A DNA stretch of 64,000 nucleotides from Lachnospiraceae bacterium (GTDB taxonomy: Bacteria > Bacillota > Clostridia > Lachnospirales > Lachnospiraceae): the NCBI GenBank assembly GCA_017500935.1, contig JAFVXW010000003.1, positions 248,001-312,000 of the forward strand, read 5' to 3'. Numbering within the stretch: the first letter of the stretch is position 1; every line of letters begins with the position of its first letter. A program made the translations under genes and the position numbers. This document shows positions 49,049 to 55,991 of this stretch, in pieces. The notes under the pieces were generated by a model. It was not told the DNA's origin and searched no databases. It was given only the letters and a program-made list of their open reading frames with translations.

Positions 49049-49394
49049 GCATGCAAATCACGGAAATCTCTTTTTTGACTGCTCAATTTTCGATGCGGAC
49101 ATGTTGTTTGCATGCAAATTTTCGATTTTTTCCAAAATGACTGCTTAAAATTATCTGGAACAAGTTGAAATGCATTCAATTTTCTTATTTTTTATAATGT
49201 GACTGCTTTATTCAAAGAAAAATCAGATAAACAAGCAGTCAAATGTGCCATTTTCGCTTTTTTTGACCGCTTGTATTTTTTCTGAGGCATAAAATGAGCA
49301 TGCAAAAATGGAATTTCGAGAAATTTGACTGCTTTTCAAGCAAAATTTACCTTACTGAAGCATGCAAATTCTTGAAAATTGATATTTTGCATGT
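49049..49394. repeat. Alternating inverted-word array C (word GCATGCAAA/GCAGTCAAA)
   Basis: Twelve units in strictly alternating orientation. Forward units GCA(TG or GT)CAAA lie at 49049, 49110, 49172 (degenerate), 49235, 49298 and 49360. Reverse units (T)TTGACTGC or TTTTGCATG lie near 49074, 49136, 49198, 49262, 49324 and 49385. Forward units are 61-63 bp apart, and so are reverse ones. Sequences between the words are AT-rich and differ. The last pair (49360-49394) could fold into a hairpin followed by T5 on the plus strand. Confidence 0.8.
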
Positions 49395-49400
49395 TTTTCT

Positions 49401-49439
49401 AAAAAAAAGACGGCAATGCACATCCACATTTACCGCCTG
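49401..49439 (-). terminator. Intrinsic terminator of the shell-protein gene
   Basis: On the minus strand GGCGGTAAATG pairs with CATTGCCGTC (two wobbles, one bulge), followed by eight U's. Confidence 0.75.
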
Positions 49440-49459
49440 TAATCATGCTGTATTTTGTT

Positions 49460-50176
49460 TTAAAGATAAGGAGTTCCGGGAATTTCAGGATAAGATCCCA
49501 TGCTGATCAAAAGCTCCAGACCGACCTGACGGCCTTCCAAAACAGCTTCTTTTACTGCCGTTGCTTCTCCCGAAAATGCAATGATCATCTCATTGGAATG
49601 ACTGGTTCCGATACTCGGCGTCATATAATTGATCAGTTCTATATCAGCAGCTTTCACTGCATGATCTGCCATTACAAGACCGATCGCAGCGGGTGAACCT
49701 GCCATAAATCCAAAAGCTTCACCGGGTTTTGCTCCAAATGCCTTGACCAAAACCTCGCCTGCACTTGCAGAATAAGCAAATTCCAGATGCCCGGACTGGC
49801 TGATATACAGCTCCCCTGCATTTTTATTGGTCAATTCAAGCGCAAGCTCAACCGCATGCCGCACATCAGAAACATCATAGCCGCCAATTACAATGTAGTT
49901 ACCGTGACCGCCCCAGCCTTTGGTATCTCTTGGAAGATCAAAGGACAACAATTCCGTGTTTGTTGCTTTGACAGCATCATCCATCGCCGTCAGCTGCCCT
50001 GCTGCACCGGTACGTGAACTGATAAGACCCAACACACGGTATTTTTTACCAATATTCATTTTTTCCAATAAGGTTTCATCAATGCCTGATATCACAAGTC
50101 CGATTGTGTCAAGAACCGCTGTTCCGACAAACTCCGTCCGTGTGCATTGTGTACTGATACTGTGTATATCTACCAT
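49460..50176 (-). CDS. PduB-like bacterial microcompartment shell protein (BMC-T)
   Basis: A 238-residue tandem-BMC-domain protein. FVGTAVLDTIGLVISGIDETLLEKM, KYRVLGLISSRTGAAGQ, AVKATNTELLSFDLPRDTKGWGGHGNYIVIGG, and a second half with MADHAVKAADIELINYMTPSIGTSHSNEMIIAFSG follow PduB closely, including the second BMC fold. It lacks the N-terminal extension of full PduB and begins where PduB' would. AGGA precedes the ATG. No other BMC or diol/ethanolamine gene is in the window, so it is an orphan. It may join shells encoded elsewhere. Confidence 0.85.
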   Translation of the reverse strand: MVDIHSISTQCTRTEFVGTAVLDTIGLVISGIDETLLEKMNIGKKYRVLGLISSRTGAAGQLTAMDDAVKATNTELLSFDLPRDTKGWGGHGNYIVIGGYDVSDVRHAVELALELTNKNAGELYISQSGHLEFAYSASAGEVLVKAFGAKPGEAFGFMAGSPAAIGLVMADHAVKAADIELINYMTPSIGTSHSNEMIIAFSGEATAVKEAVLEGRQVGLELLISMGSYPEIPGTPYL

Positions 50177-50186
50177 ATGCCGTCCT

Positions 50187-50395
50187 TTATTTGATATATT
50201 TGGATTCTATAGAATTATAGCATGAAAAATGGCGTTTTGAAAGCGGCAATTCCATTTCCGTATCCATTTTTACAAATCCATATTTGACATATAACGGCTG
50301 TCCTATCTCGGTCGCTTCTAAAGAAATTGCTGATATTCCCCGTCTTTTATCTTGATCAGTTCTTTGTCTTTATCGTTTAATTCGTATCTTTCCAT
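50187..50395 (-). pseudogene. GNAT acetyltransferase remnant (chimeric)
   Basis: The frame 50187-50339 translates to ISLEATEIGQPLYVKYGFVKMDTEMELP and a tail, the typical C-terminal end of GNAT acetyltransferases (motif B). The N-terminal three quarters are absent. Immediately upstream in another frame is a 25-codon piece (MERYELNDKDKELIKIKDG) of unknown origin. The junction suggests a deletion. Confidence 0.6.
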
Positions 50396-50444
50396 ACCCT
50401 CTCCTGTACTTATCAAACAAAATATGCCCTTATTCATCTTAATT

Positions 50445-51197
50445 TTAGCATTCCAAAACATATCTCTCAATATAATTTGCCACGCCATCCAGGTCATTGC
50501 TTTCCGTTACACAGTCTGCTACTTTCAAGACCTCCGGAATCGCATTGGAAACAGCCACTCCGATACCGCATTTGGCAATCGGTTCAATATCGTCATAATC
50601 ATCCCCGAAATAAACCGCAGCCTCAGGCGCAATCCCATAGTAGGAAAGCATCTTTTTGATGCCGTTCCACTTGGTGGCATCCACGCCCATGATCTGCACC
50701 AGCTCATTTGTCGCGATCGTGTAATAAACATCATCAGTTAACACATCAGCAGCCTGCTGATACAGTTCTTCCCTGTCACTGCTTGCCAGAATTTTATATA
50801 TATCAATATTTTCCGGTAGTTTGGGAAAATGCTCATACACAATGGGCTGCCATTCTGTAATTTCCCGGTTTGCATAAAAACCGCTGCTTGTTTCCATAGA
50901 AATCAATACATCCGGAAACGCCAAAAGACCTGCAATGATTTTTTCACCGCTTTCTTTTGCTATCCCGGATGTATAAATATTGTCAGGCAGCACAACAACT
51001 GCACCATTTAAGGTTGTCACTGCATCAAAAGATATCTGTTCTAAATATTCCTGAATACTTCTGAAAGGTCTGGCAGTTGCCGCCATGATGCGTATTCCTG
51101 CTTCGCGGCATCTGTTCAGGATTTCTATCGAGTATGACGAAATGGTTTTGTCTGTGTGAAGAAGCGTTCTGTCCAGGTCTGTAATGATTGCTTTCAT
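50445..51197 (-). CDS. HAD-superfamily Cof-type phosphatase
   Basis: A 250-residue Cof/YidA-type sugar-phosphate phosphatase. Motif I is DLDRTLLHTD (D7 nucleophile, D9; Arg replaces the usual Gly), motif II ATARPF, then WNGIKKMLSYYGI and motif IV AVYFGDDYDDIEPIAKCGIGVAVSNA. The cap domain lies between about 80 and 185. AGGAGG precedes the ATG. Substrate unknown, probably a phosphorylated sugar or flavin precursor. Confidence 0.9.
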   Translation of the reverse strand: MKAIITDLDRTLLHTDKTISSYSIEILNRCREAGIRIMAATARPFRSIQEYLEQISFDAVTTLNGAVVVLPDNIYTSGIAKESGEKIIAGLLAFPDVLISMETSSGFYANREITEWQPIVYEHFPKLPENIDIYKILASSDREELYQQAADVLTDDVYYTIATNELVQIMGVDATKWNGIKKMLSYYGIAPEAAVYFGDDYDDIEPIAKCGIGVAVSNAIPEVLKVADCVTESNDLDGVANYIERYVLEC

Positions 51198-51274
51198 ATG
51201 AAAATCCCTCCTGCTGAATATATTTGGGAAATTTTATCTTTCAGACAGTAGTTTGTCAATGTAGGCTTTGGTAT

Positions 51275-51305
51275 AAAAAGGGCACAGAACTAACTTATCT
51301 GCGCC
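51275..51305 (-). terminator. Intrinsic terminator of the ParE-type toxin operon
   Basis: On the minus strand GGCGCAGA and TCTGTGCC form an 8-bp stem with a 9-nt loop, followed by C and five U's. Confidence 0.75.
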
Positions 51306-51318
51306 TTTTATCTATCTA

Positions 51319-51687
51319 TTATGAATTTAATCCCAATGTCCGATATAACCATACCCTACTGTTTACCAACATATGTAGAATTCTGATAACAATAATTACA
51401 TCTCTTTCAATGACATAATATATTTTATAATTTTTATAGTAATCCATCCGTATGCCAAACTCAGCCAGTATAGAATCCTCATCCAACTCATTACATTCTG
51501 GAAAAGTTTTCAATGAATTTATCTGCTTTCGTATTCCTTTTACCATATTAACAGCTGCAACTGGATTTTTAAGTTCAAACGCAATATAATCAGCAGCATC
51601 TTCCAAATCCTGCTCCGCTAAACTGGTAATTTCGATTTTATAGTTTAGTATTCCTATACTTTTTCTCCAATCTGTCACAAACAGCAT
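51319..51687 (-). CDS. RelE/ParE-family toxin
   Basis: A 122-residue (at most) toxin. YKIEITSLAEQDLEDAADYIAFELKNPVAAVNMVKGIRKQINSLKTFPE in two blocks and the late MDYYKNYKIYYVIERDVIIVIRILHM are the ParE/RelE pattern. The true start is unclear. The ATG at 51687 overlaps the antitoxin gene by 50 bp, but the family normally begins at NYKIEI, about 15 codons later, where only non-standard starts are available. It probably acts on gyrase or mRNA; it is paired with the 55-residue antitoxin. Confidence 0.8.
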   Translation of the reverse strand: MLFVTDWRKSIGILNYKIEITSLAEQDLEDAADYIAFELKNPVAAVNMVKGIRKQINSLKTFPECNELDEDSILAEFGIRMDYYKNYKIYYVIERDVIIVIRILHMLVNSRVWLYRTLGLNS

Positions 51688-51805
51688 CAAACTCTTTCGT
51701 TTTTCCTTCTTTAGCCTGTCTCAAACCATCCAATACAAGCTCTCTGACTTCTGCCTGCTGCTGTTTTAAGGCTTCTACATAATTATTTTTAACTGAAACT
51801 TCCAT
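51638..51805 (-). CDS. Small antitoxin of the ParE-type pair
   Basis: A 55-residue protein. The ATG at 51805 has AGGAGG seven bases upstream. Residues: a short N-terminus with VSVKNNYVEALKQQQ, a charged helix with LVLDGLRQAKEG and a closing CDRLEKKYRNTKL. It has the size, position and charge of antitoxins encoded upstream of ParE-type toxins and overlaps the toxin gene out of frame. Family not assigned. Confidence 0.7.
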   Translation of the reverse strand: MEVSVKNNYVEALKQQQAEVRELVLDGLRQAKEGKTKEFDAVCDRLEKKYRNTKL

Positions 51806-51845
51806 ATGCTGTGCCTCCTAAAATATCAAAAAAATATCTGATTTT

Positions 51846-51874
51846 ATTATAATCCATAGAATGTTTATCTACAA
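51846..51874 (-). promoter_or_regulatory. Promoter of the ParE-type toxin-antitoxin operon
   Basis: Minus-strand -35 TTGTAG (51869-51874), 17-bp spacer, perfect -10 TATAAT (51846-51851), about 40 bp upstream of the antitoxin ATG. Confidence 0.65.
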
Positions 51875-51896
51875 CCAATATCTTAAAATTTAATAA

Positions 51897-51968
51897 TCAG
51901 CCATCTGCTGCCCGTTCTCCTTTTAAAACAGTTGCAAACACGTAAATTCCCTGTTCTGTAAATGGCAA
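51897..51968 (-). pseudogene. ORF6N-like protein scrap
   Basis: A 23-codon piece ending at a TGA reads LPFTEQGIYVFATVLKGERA, which resembles the YxFTEQGIxMLxxVLKxE motif of ORF6N/KilA-type phage antirepressor proteins. Nothing upstream continues it. Tentative. Confidence 0.35.
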
Positions 51969-51992
51969 TGTGTATTTACACTTTCATCACAC

Positions 51993-52023
51993 AAAAAAAG
52001 AACACCCGTCAAAACGAGTGCCC
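51993..52023 (-). terminator. Intrinsic terminator of the AraC-type regulator gene
   Basis: On the minus strand GGGCACTCG pairs with CGGGTGTTC (9 bp with wobbles), followed by seven U's. Confidence 0.75.
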
Positions 52024-52034
52024 TTTTCATAAAC

Positions 52035-52946
52035 TTATTTCTTCTCAATCGGAATCCAGATTTCTATGCTTCTTTCTTTAAATCCGCCAACGATTCCCCA
52101 ATGATAAACCGCAAGCTCCGGCGCATCGGCTATCTGATATTCTGCATTCGAAAACCATTCTGCCGCGATCTGCCTGCGAATATCAAAATATTCCGGGATG
52201 GGCATATGCTGCTTTTTGGTTTCAAAAACCACATAGGTTCTTTCAGGGATTACGATCTGCTCAAACTCGAATTTTTCCATAAAATCAATTCCGGTAACAC
52301 TGCTGTTATAGAGATTTTCAAGTTCATATTCCCCCACAGCTGCAGCCACGTAAAAGTCATATCCGGCATCATCCATATTTGTAAGAACACAATACTGTGA
52401 AAGCTTGTCATTTGTGATTCCTTTGAGCATCCACTGACAGGCTCTTGTGGACATGAACATGTTTTTCTCCTGATCGTACCGCAGATCATCATAAGGTGTT
52501 CCCTCAAAACGTCTTTTATAACCCAGAAGTGTCATTTTTGCTTTTGTTTCAATCCGATAATCCATACTCATACCGCCTTCCAAAGAAATTTTCAGTACAA
52601 GGCGAGACATGCTTTTTAGATGACTACCGTTATTACGGGCTTTAGACGGCAGAATCCCATGAAATTTCTGGAATGCTTTTGCAAAACTGTCCGGACTTTC
52701 ATATCCATATTTCATGGCTACATCAATTACTTTTGCATCTGTTGCGGCAAGCTCTGCACCGGCAAGCGACAGCCTGCGGCCGCGAATATATTCTCCCAGT
52801 GTAAAACCGCACAGAATACTGAACACACGCTGAAAATGATAGCTTGATGCGTAGGCTTGTGCCGCCACCGCTTCATAGTCGATTTTTTCAGTCAAGTTTT
52901 CCTCAATGTAGTCGATCGCCTTCTGCAGGCCTATAATCGTATTCAT
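52035..52946 (-). CDS. AraC-family regulator with GyrI-like effector domain
   Basis: A 303-residue regulator. The N-terminal AraC HTH pair (ALQKAIDYIEENLTEKIDYE, AQAYASSYHFQRVFSILCGF then AMKYGYESPDSFAKAFQKFHG) spans about residues 5-110. The GyrI-like effector domain (about 125-303) has YRIETKAKMTLLGYKRRFEG, IPERTYVVFE and EYQIADAPELAVYHWGIVGG. The ATG at 52946 has AGGAG upstream. Such proteins sense small molecules. A CCCGAC/GTCGGG inverted repeat at 53002-53030 lies upstream and could be its operator. Confidence 0.88.
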   Translation of the reverse strand: MNTIIGLQKAIDYIEENLTEKIDYEAVAAQAYASSYHFQRVFSILCGFTLGEYIRGRRLSLAGAELAATDAKVIDVAMKYGYESPDSFAKAFQKFHGILPSKARNNGSHLKSMSRLVLKISLEGGMSMDYRIETKAKMTLLGYKRRFEGTPYDDLRYDQEKNMFMSTRACQWMLKGITNDKLSQYCVLTNMDDAGYDFYVAAAVGEYELENLYNSSVTGIDFMEKFEFEQIVIPERTYVVFETKKQHMPIPEYFDIRRQIAAEWFSNAEYQIADAPELAVYHWGIVGGFKERSIEIWIPIEKK

Positions 52947-53163
52947 CTTTTTGGCTCCTCTCCCTGTCTGATTGCATTCTATCAAAAGGGCCTTTGTAAA
53001 TCCCGACATTTTGTGCGGAGTTTGGTCGGGGTGTAGCATTACTATACTGCATGCCAATATTATACGAAAGTCATATTTACATAAATCCTCCACCCGTGTT
53101 AAAATATATCTACATTCAAGCCATCCAAACTGGCGGACAGGAGTTTGCAATGGGTAAAAATTA

Positions 53164-53503
53164 TTGCTTCAAGCTAAGCTGTTTTCCATGTCCTTAAAGG
53201 ACAATGTTGCCCTTGCACTGCCAATGGATGAAACAAAAGTCAGAACTGCTCTGGAATATGCCGGTCTGGGAGAAACTTTGGAAAAATTATCTGACGGTAT
53301 CACCACATCCGTCTATAAGAATTTTGATGAAACCGGTTTTGAACCCTCCGGCGGCGAAGGTCAGAAAATCGCTTTGGCAAGAGCTTTGCATTGCAGTCTT
53401 TCGTCAGGGCGAAATTGCCGAATATGGCTCGCATGATGAACTGCTGGCAAAAGACGGTATTTACAGCGAACTGTTTTCCATGCAGGCACAGTTTTATGTG
53501 TGA
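53164..53503 (+). pseudogene. ABC exporter ATPase remnant
   Basis: The plus-strand sequence reads FSMSLKDNVALALPMDE (after the Q-loop), then the signature EPSGGEGQKIALARAL. After a deletion and frame change it continues as VFRQGEIAEYGSHDEL and FSMQAQFYV, the normal end. Walker A lies outside the fragment, and Walker B and the H-loop are lost. It is the tail of a fourth exporter of the kind found in modules 1-3, in the opposite orientation. Confidence 0.85.
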
Positions 53504-53558
53504 TATACCAAGGACTGATGATTATACCTCATCCATTTTAGTCAATTAACTATGTAAA

Positions 53559-53586
53559 CGGGACCGGAGAATTCTCTCTGGTCCCG
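53559..53586. terminator. Stem-loop behind the ABC remnant
   Basis: CGGGACC (53559-53565) pairs with GGTCCCG (53580-53586), with an inner GAGAATTCTC palindrome. No T-run follows, so termination is doubtful. Confidence 0.4.
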
Positions 53587-53639
53587 TGTCTGTGTGTCAA
53601 TGAATACAGCTAAACAGTAATCAAATAGACATATCAATA

Positions 53640-53852
53640 TTATCGATTATAAATGTATCTATAATCACAATCTATATCATACATAGATGAAACAGCAATT
53701 CCCTTTTCTTCAAAATCCACTAAACTTCTGGCAGTATCTGTGATCTGCTTTAAAGCTTTTTTCGATACTTCTGCGCCAAACTCTCTGGTAAGACGTGTTT
53801 TTAAATTTTTAAGTTTTCGTCTTACAATTTGAGAATATTCAAGCTTCTTCAA
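53640..53852 (-). pseudogene. RelE-family toxin, C-terminally truncated
   Basis: A 70-residue product begins LEYSQIVRRKLKNLKTRLTREFGAEVS in two pieces and ends YDIDCDYRYIYNR at a stop. Related RelE toxins run about 30 residues further (a YLFYYVEDD-type strand with catalytic residues). It starts at a TTG four bases after the antitoxin stop. The toxin is therefore probably inactive. The antitoxin gene is intact. Confidence 0.65.
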
Positions 53853-53855
53853 CTT

Positions 53856-54110
53856 TTATACCCCCAATTCTGCCTCTAAATCATCTGCTGATATTGTTCC
53901 TTCCTCACGAATAGATATTTCAGCTTCATTTAGCTTACTCATAAGCTGATAAAGAGCTTTTTGTTTATCTAATTCATCCAGTTCTTTCATATCAATAATC
54001 GCACACTGACCATGTCCATTTCTTGTAAGATACACACGGTTTCCATATGTTACCTCATTGATAACAGCAGTATAATTTCTCAAATCTGATATCGGTTTAA
54101 TATTAGGCAT
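53856..54110 (-). CDS. Phd/YefM-family antitoxin
   Basis: An 84-residue antitoxin. MPNIKPISDLRNYTAVINEV (DNA-binding start), VYLTRNGHGQCAIIDMKEL and a C-terminal toxin-binding helix with EISIREEGTISADDLEAELGV fit the Phd/YefM fold. The ATG at 54110 has GGAGG upstream. The dyad ATATGCnGCATAT inside its promoter would allow autorepression. Its toxin partner is truncated. Confidence 0.88.
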   Translation of the reverse strand: MPNIKPISDLRNYTAVINEVTYGNRVYLTRNGHGQCAIIDMKELDELDKQKALYQLMSKLNEAEISIREEGTISADDLEAELGV

Positions 54111-54159
54111 GTTAATTCCTCCAATCATATCCCTGAAAATATTAATACTTCATAATTAT

Positions 54160-54188
54160 ATTATATACATATGCAGCATATTATTCAA
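54160..54188 (-). promoter_or_regulatory. Promoter and operator of the Phd/RelE locus
   Basis: Minus-strand -35 TTGAAT (54183-54188), 17-bp spacer, perfect -10 TATAAT (54160-54165). The spacer holds the palindrome ATATGC-T-GCATAT, a likely antitoxin operator. Confidence 0.7.
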
Positions 54189-54270
54189 TGTATTTACACG
54201 TTAATTTACAGCACAATCAGTTGTCAACTCATTTCCAGCATTTCCTATGTAATAATCTGGTTACTCTCAC

Positions 54271-54714
54271 CTATCCCAACTCAAATCTGAAAATACACAT
54301 CATATCTTCTCCCAGTACCCGCATGTCACTGTCCGCAGGCAATTTTGCAATTTCAAGCAATTCTCCGCCTAAAATTTCACAGGTTTTTCTGGATGCATAA
54401 TTTTGAGGATTGCAGGTTATCATTACATAACCCAGATTATGTTTTTTGGCCAGTTCAAAAAGTAATCTGCATGCCTTCACTGCGTATCTGTGACCGCGGA
54501 ATTTTTCACTGATCGTATATCCAATATTTCCGCCATAATATGTCTTATGGCTATGACCGATTCTGAAATCACATTTTCCCATTATCTGCCCATTCATATC
54601 ACAGATTGCAAAATGATACGCCGGCAGCCATTCTTTCTCAGGAATTGCATCAACTGTCTTTTCAAGCTGCAGCTTAATTTCCCCATCTGTTAAAAAATCT
54701 GTATTCAAAAACAT
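54271..54714 (-). CDS. GNAT N-acetyltransferase (RimJ/RimL-like)
   Basis: A 147-residue acetyltransferase. YHFAICDMNGQIMGKCDFRIGH, GGNIGYTISEKFRGHRYAVKACRLLFELAKKH (acetyl-CoA motif) and ITCNPQNYASRKTCEILGGE are family patterns. GGGGGAG precedes the ATG. The N-terminus is shorter than in most members (about 170 residues), so the first strand may be missing. Substrate unknown. It is the first downstream neighbour of the MazG-like gene. Confidence 0.85.
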   Translation of the reverse strand: MFLNTDFLTDGEIKLQLEKTVDAIPEKEWLPAYHFAICDMNGQIMGKCDFRIGHSHKTYYGGNIGYTISEKFRGHRYAVKACRLLFELAKKHNLGYVMITCNPQNYASRKTCEILGGELLEIAKLPADSDMRVLGEDMMCIFRFELG

Positions 54715-54737
54715 ATTGAAAAACTCCCCCTTGCCTG

Positions 54738-55097
54738 CTAAATCACTTCGTTCGACCAGACATTTATCTTTTCCGCAATATCATTCACTGCATCATCTAT
54801 AAATTCCTCTATAGAATGTTCCGATAAGAACCGATACCCCGATACATCTATCTGATCAACATGATAATAATGAGCTATTTTAAAAAGCTCCAACATTGCC
54901 TGGCGCAGCTCATTTGCAAGATCTTCTTTTTTAGGTTCACCGTGTTTCTGGCGTTTCAGGCCTGAATCTTCCCACAAATTGATTTCTGCGGCTACTTCTC
55001 CGCATTCCTCCAGTAATCTGGTCGCCATTTGATAAGGCTCCACGCCACGGGGAAACTTTTTATTCGAAGCTTCAACCATCTTGTAAAATCGTTCCAT
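54738..55097 (-). CDS. MazG-like nucleotide pyrophosphohydrolase
   Basis: A 119-residue all-alpha protein. The metal motif LLEECGEVAAEIN (E..E-type) and the second EDLANELRQAMLELFKIAHYY (D-containing helix) fit the MazG/all-alpha NTP pyrophosphatase fold. The ATG at 55097 has GAGG seven bases upstream. It follows the methyltransferase by 15 bp in one operon. It probably hydrolyses a nucleotide to the monophosphate; the substrate is unknown. Confidence 0.8.
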   Translation of the reverse strand: MERFYKMVEASNKKFPRGVEPYQMATRLLEECGEVAAEINLWEDSGLKRQKHGEPKKEDLANELRQAMLELFKIAHYYHVDQIDVSGYRFLSEHSIEEFIDDAVNDIAEKINVWSNEVI

Positions 55098-55112
55098 AGC
55101 CATACCTCGTCA

Positions 55113-55880
55113 TTACTTATGTTCTATATACCAGCAATACCCATCAAACCAAAGTGTCTGTTCCGTCCCATCAAATATTGGACTAAGGCTGTTTTTCATC
55201 CATTCATATACTTCCGACACTGTTTTTTCACCGGATTCTATTCGGGAATTCACGTTGGACTGAATCATCATAAAATCTATAAACTGCTCCAAAGTAAAAA
55301 TCCAAGGTACCTCATATACAGTCTGTTTCAGAATCCGAAAATTCTCTCCCATTTCTTCCTGCTGCCAGACATTTTCCTTTCTGGGAGGCTTAGGGAAAAC
55401 TTTCAGATACTGATTGTGATACCAGTCTGTATATGCACTTTTTCCAGTCATCCGGTCCGTAATCCAGAAATCATAGATGATAAGGAAACCGTTTTTTTGC
55501 ATCACTTCATGCATCCGATCCAGAAGCAAATCCTTATCCACCCAGTTGACCATTCCTGCTGCTGTAACAATGTCATATTTTTGCTTCGGTTCTCTGGTTT
55601 TCTCTGCACTGGACACGTAAAAATTAAAAGTTGAATCGGTATACAAAGTCCTACAAACATTTATCATCGCTTCCGATATATCAGAACCGGTTACATGATT
55701 ACATATCAATCGAAGGGCTTTTGTTGATAATCCAGCTCCGCATCCCACATCCAAACCGTTTTCAAATGGACATTTCGTAGAATATTCTTTTTTGATTTCC
55801 TCCATAACCGCTTTATGGATCCATGGTCTGTTGGCATATCCCAAAGCAATCCGTTCTGAGTCAAATGATTTATTATTCAT
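55113..55880 (-). CDS. Class I SAM-dependent methyltransferase
   Basis: A 255-residue methyltransferase. Motif I GLDVGCGAGLSTKAL, then VTGSDISEAMINVCR, YVSSAEK and YDIVTAAGMVNWVDKDLLLDRMHEVMQ. The C-terminal part is aromatic and unusual (SAYTDWYHNQYLKVFPKPPRK), probably a substrate lid. The ATG at 55880 has AGGAG upstream. First gene of an operon with the MazG-like and GNAT genes. Substrate unknown. Confidence 0.85.
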   Translation of the reverse strand: MNNKSFDSERIALGYANRPWIHKAVMEEIKKEYSTKCPFENGLDVGCGAGLSTKALRLICNHVTGSDISEAMINVCRTLYTDSTFNFYVSSAEKTREPKQKYDIVTAAGMVNWVDKDLLLDRMHEVMQKNGFLIIYDFWITDRMTGKSAYTDWYHNQYLKVFPKPPRKENVWQQEEMGENFRILKQTVYEVPWIFTLEQFIDFMMIQSNVNSRIESGEKTVSEVYEWMKNSLSPIFDGTEQTLWFDGYCWYIEHK

Positions 55881-55939
55881 TCTAATCACTCCTTTTTCCC
55901 AATATTATACCACCAATTTATTTCATATCAAAATAACAA

Positions 55940-55986
55940 AATAGAATCCCCCTGCCCTGCCGTCATTCAGACCGCAGGACAGGGGG
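55940..55986 (-). terminator. Intrinsic terminator of the CarD operon
   Basis: CCCCCTGCCCTGC (55948-55960) pairs with GCAGGACAGGGGG (55974-55986) with one mismatch. A T-rich ATTCTATTTTG tail follows on the minus strand. Confidence 0.75.
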
Positions 55987-55991
55987 CAGCA

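Larger units (their letters stand above)
48918..49459. other. Long intergenic region holding array C
   Basis: No gene was found in 540 bp. The upstream part (48918-49048) is A/T-rich with a possible promoter for the methyltransferase operon. The rest is the alternating array C and the terminator of the shell-protein gene. Confidence 0.6.

Noticed and set aside
49049..49394. Array C as a CRISPR array
   Set aside because: The words are only ~9 nt, alternate in orientation and vary; there are no 24-37 nt direct repeats and no cas genes.
53164..53503. Functional small ATPase
   Set aside because: It lacks Walker A, Walker B and the H-loop and changes frame, so it is a remnant.
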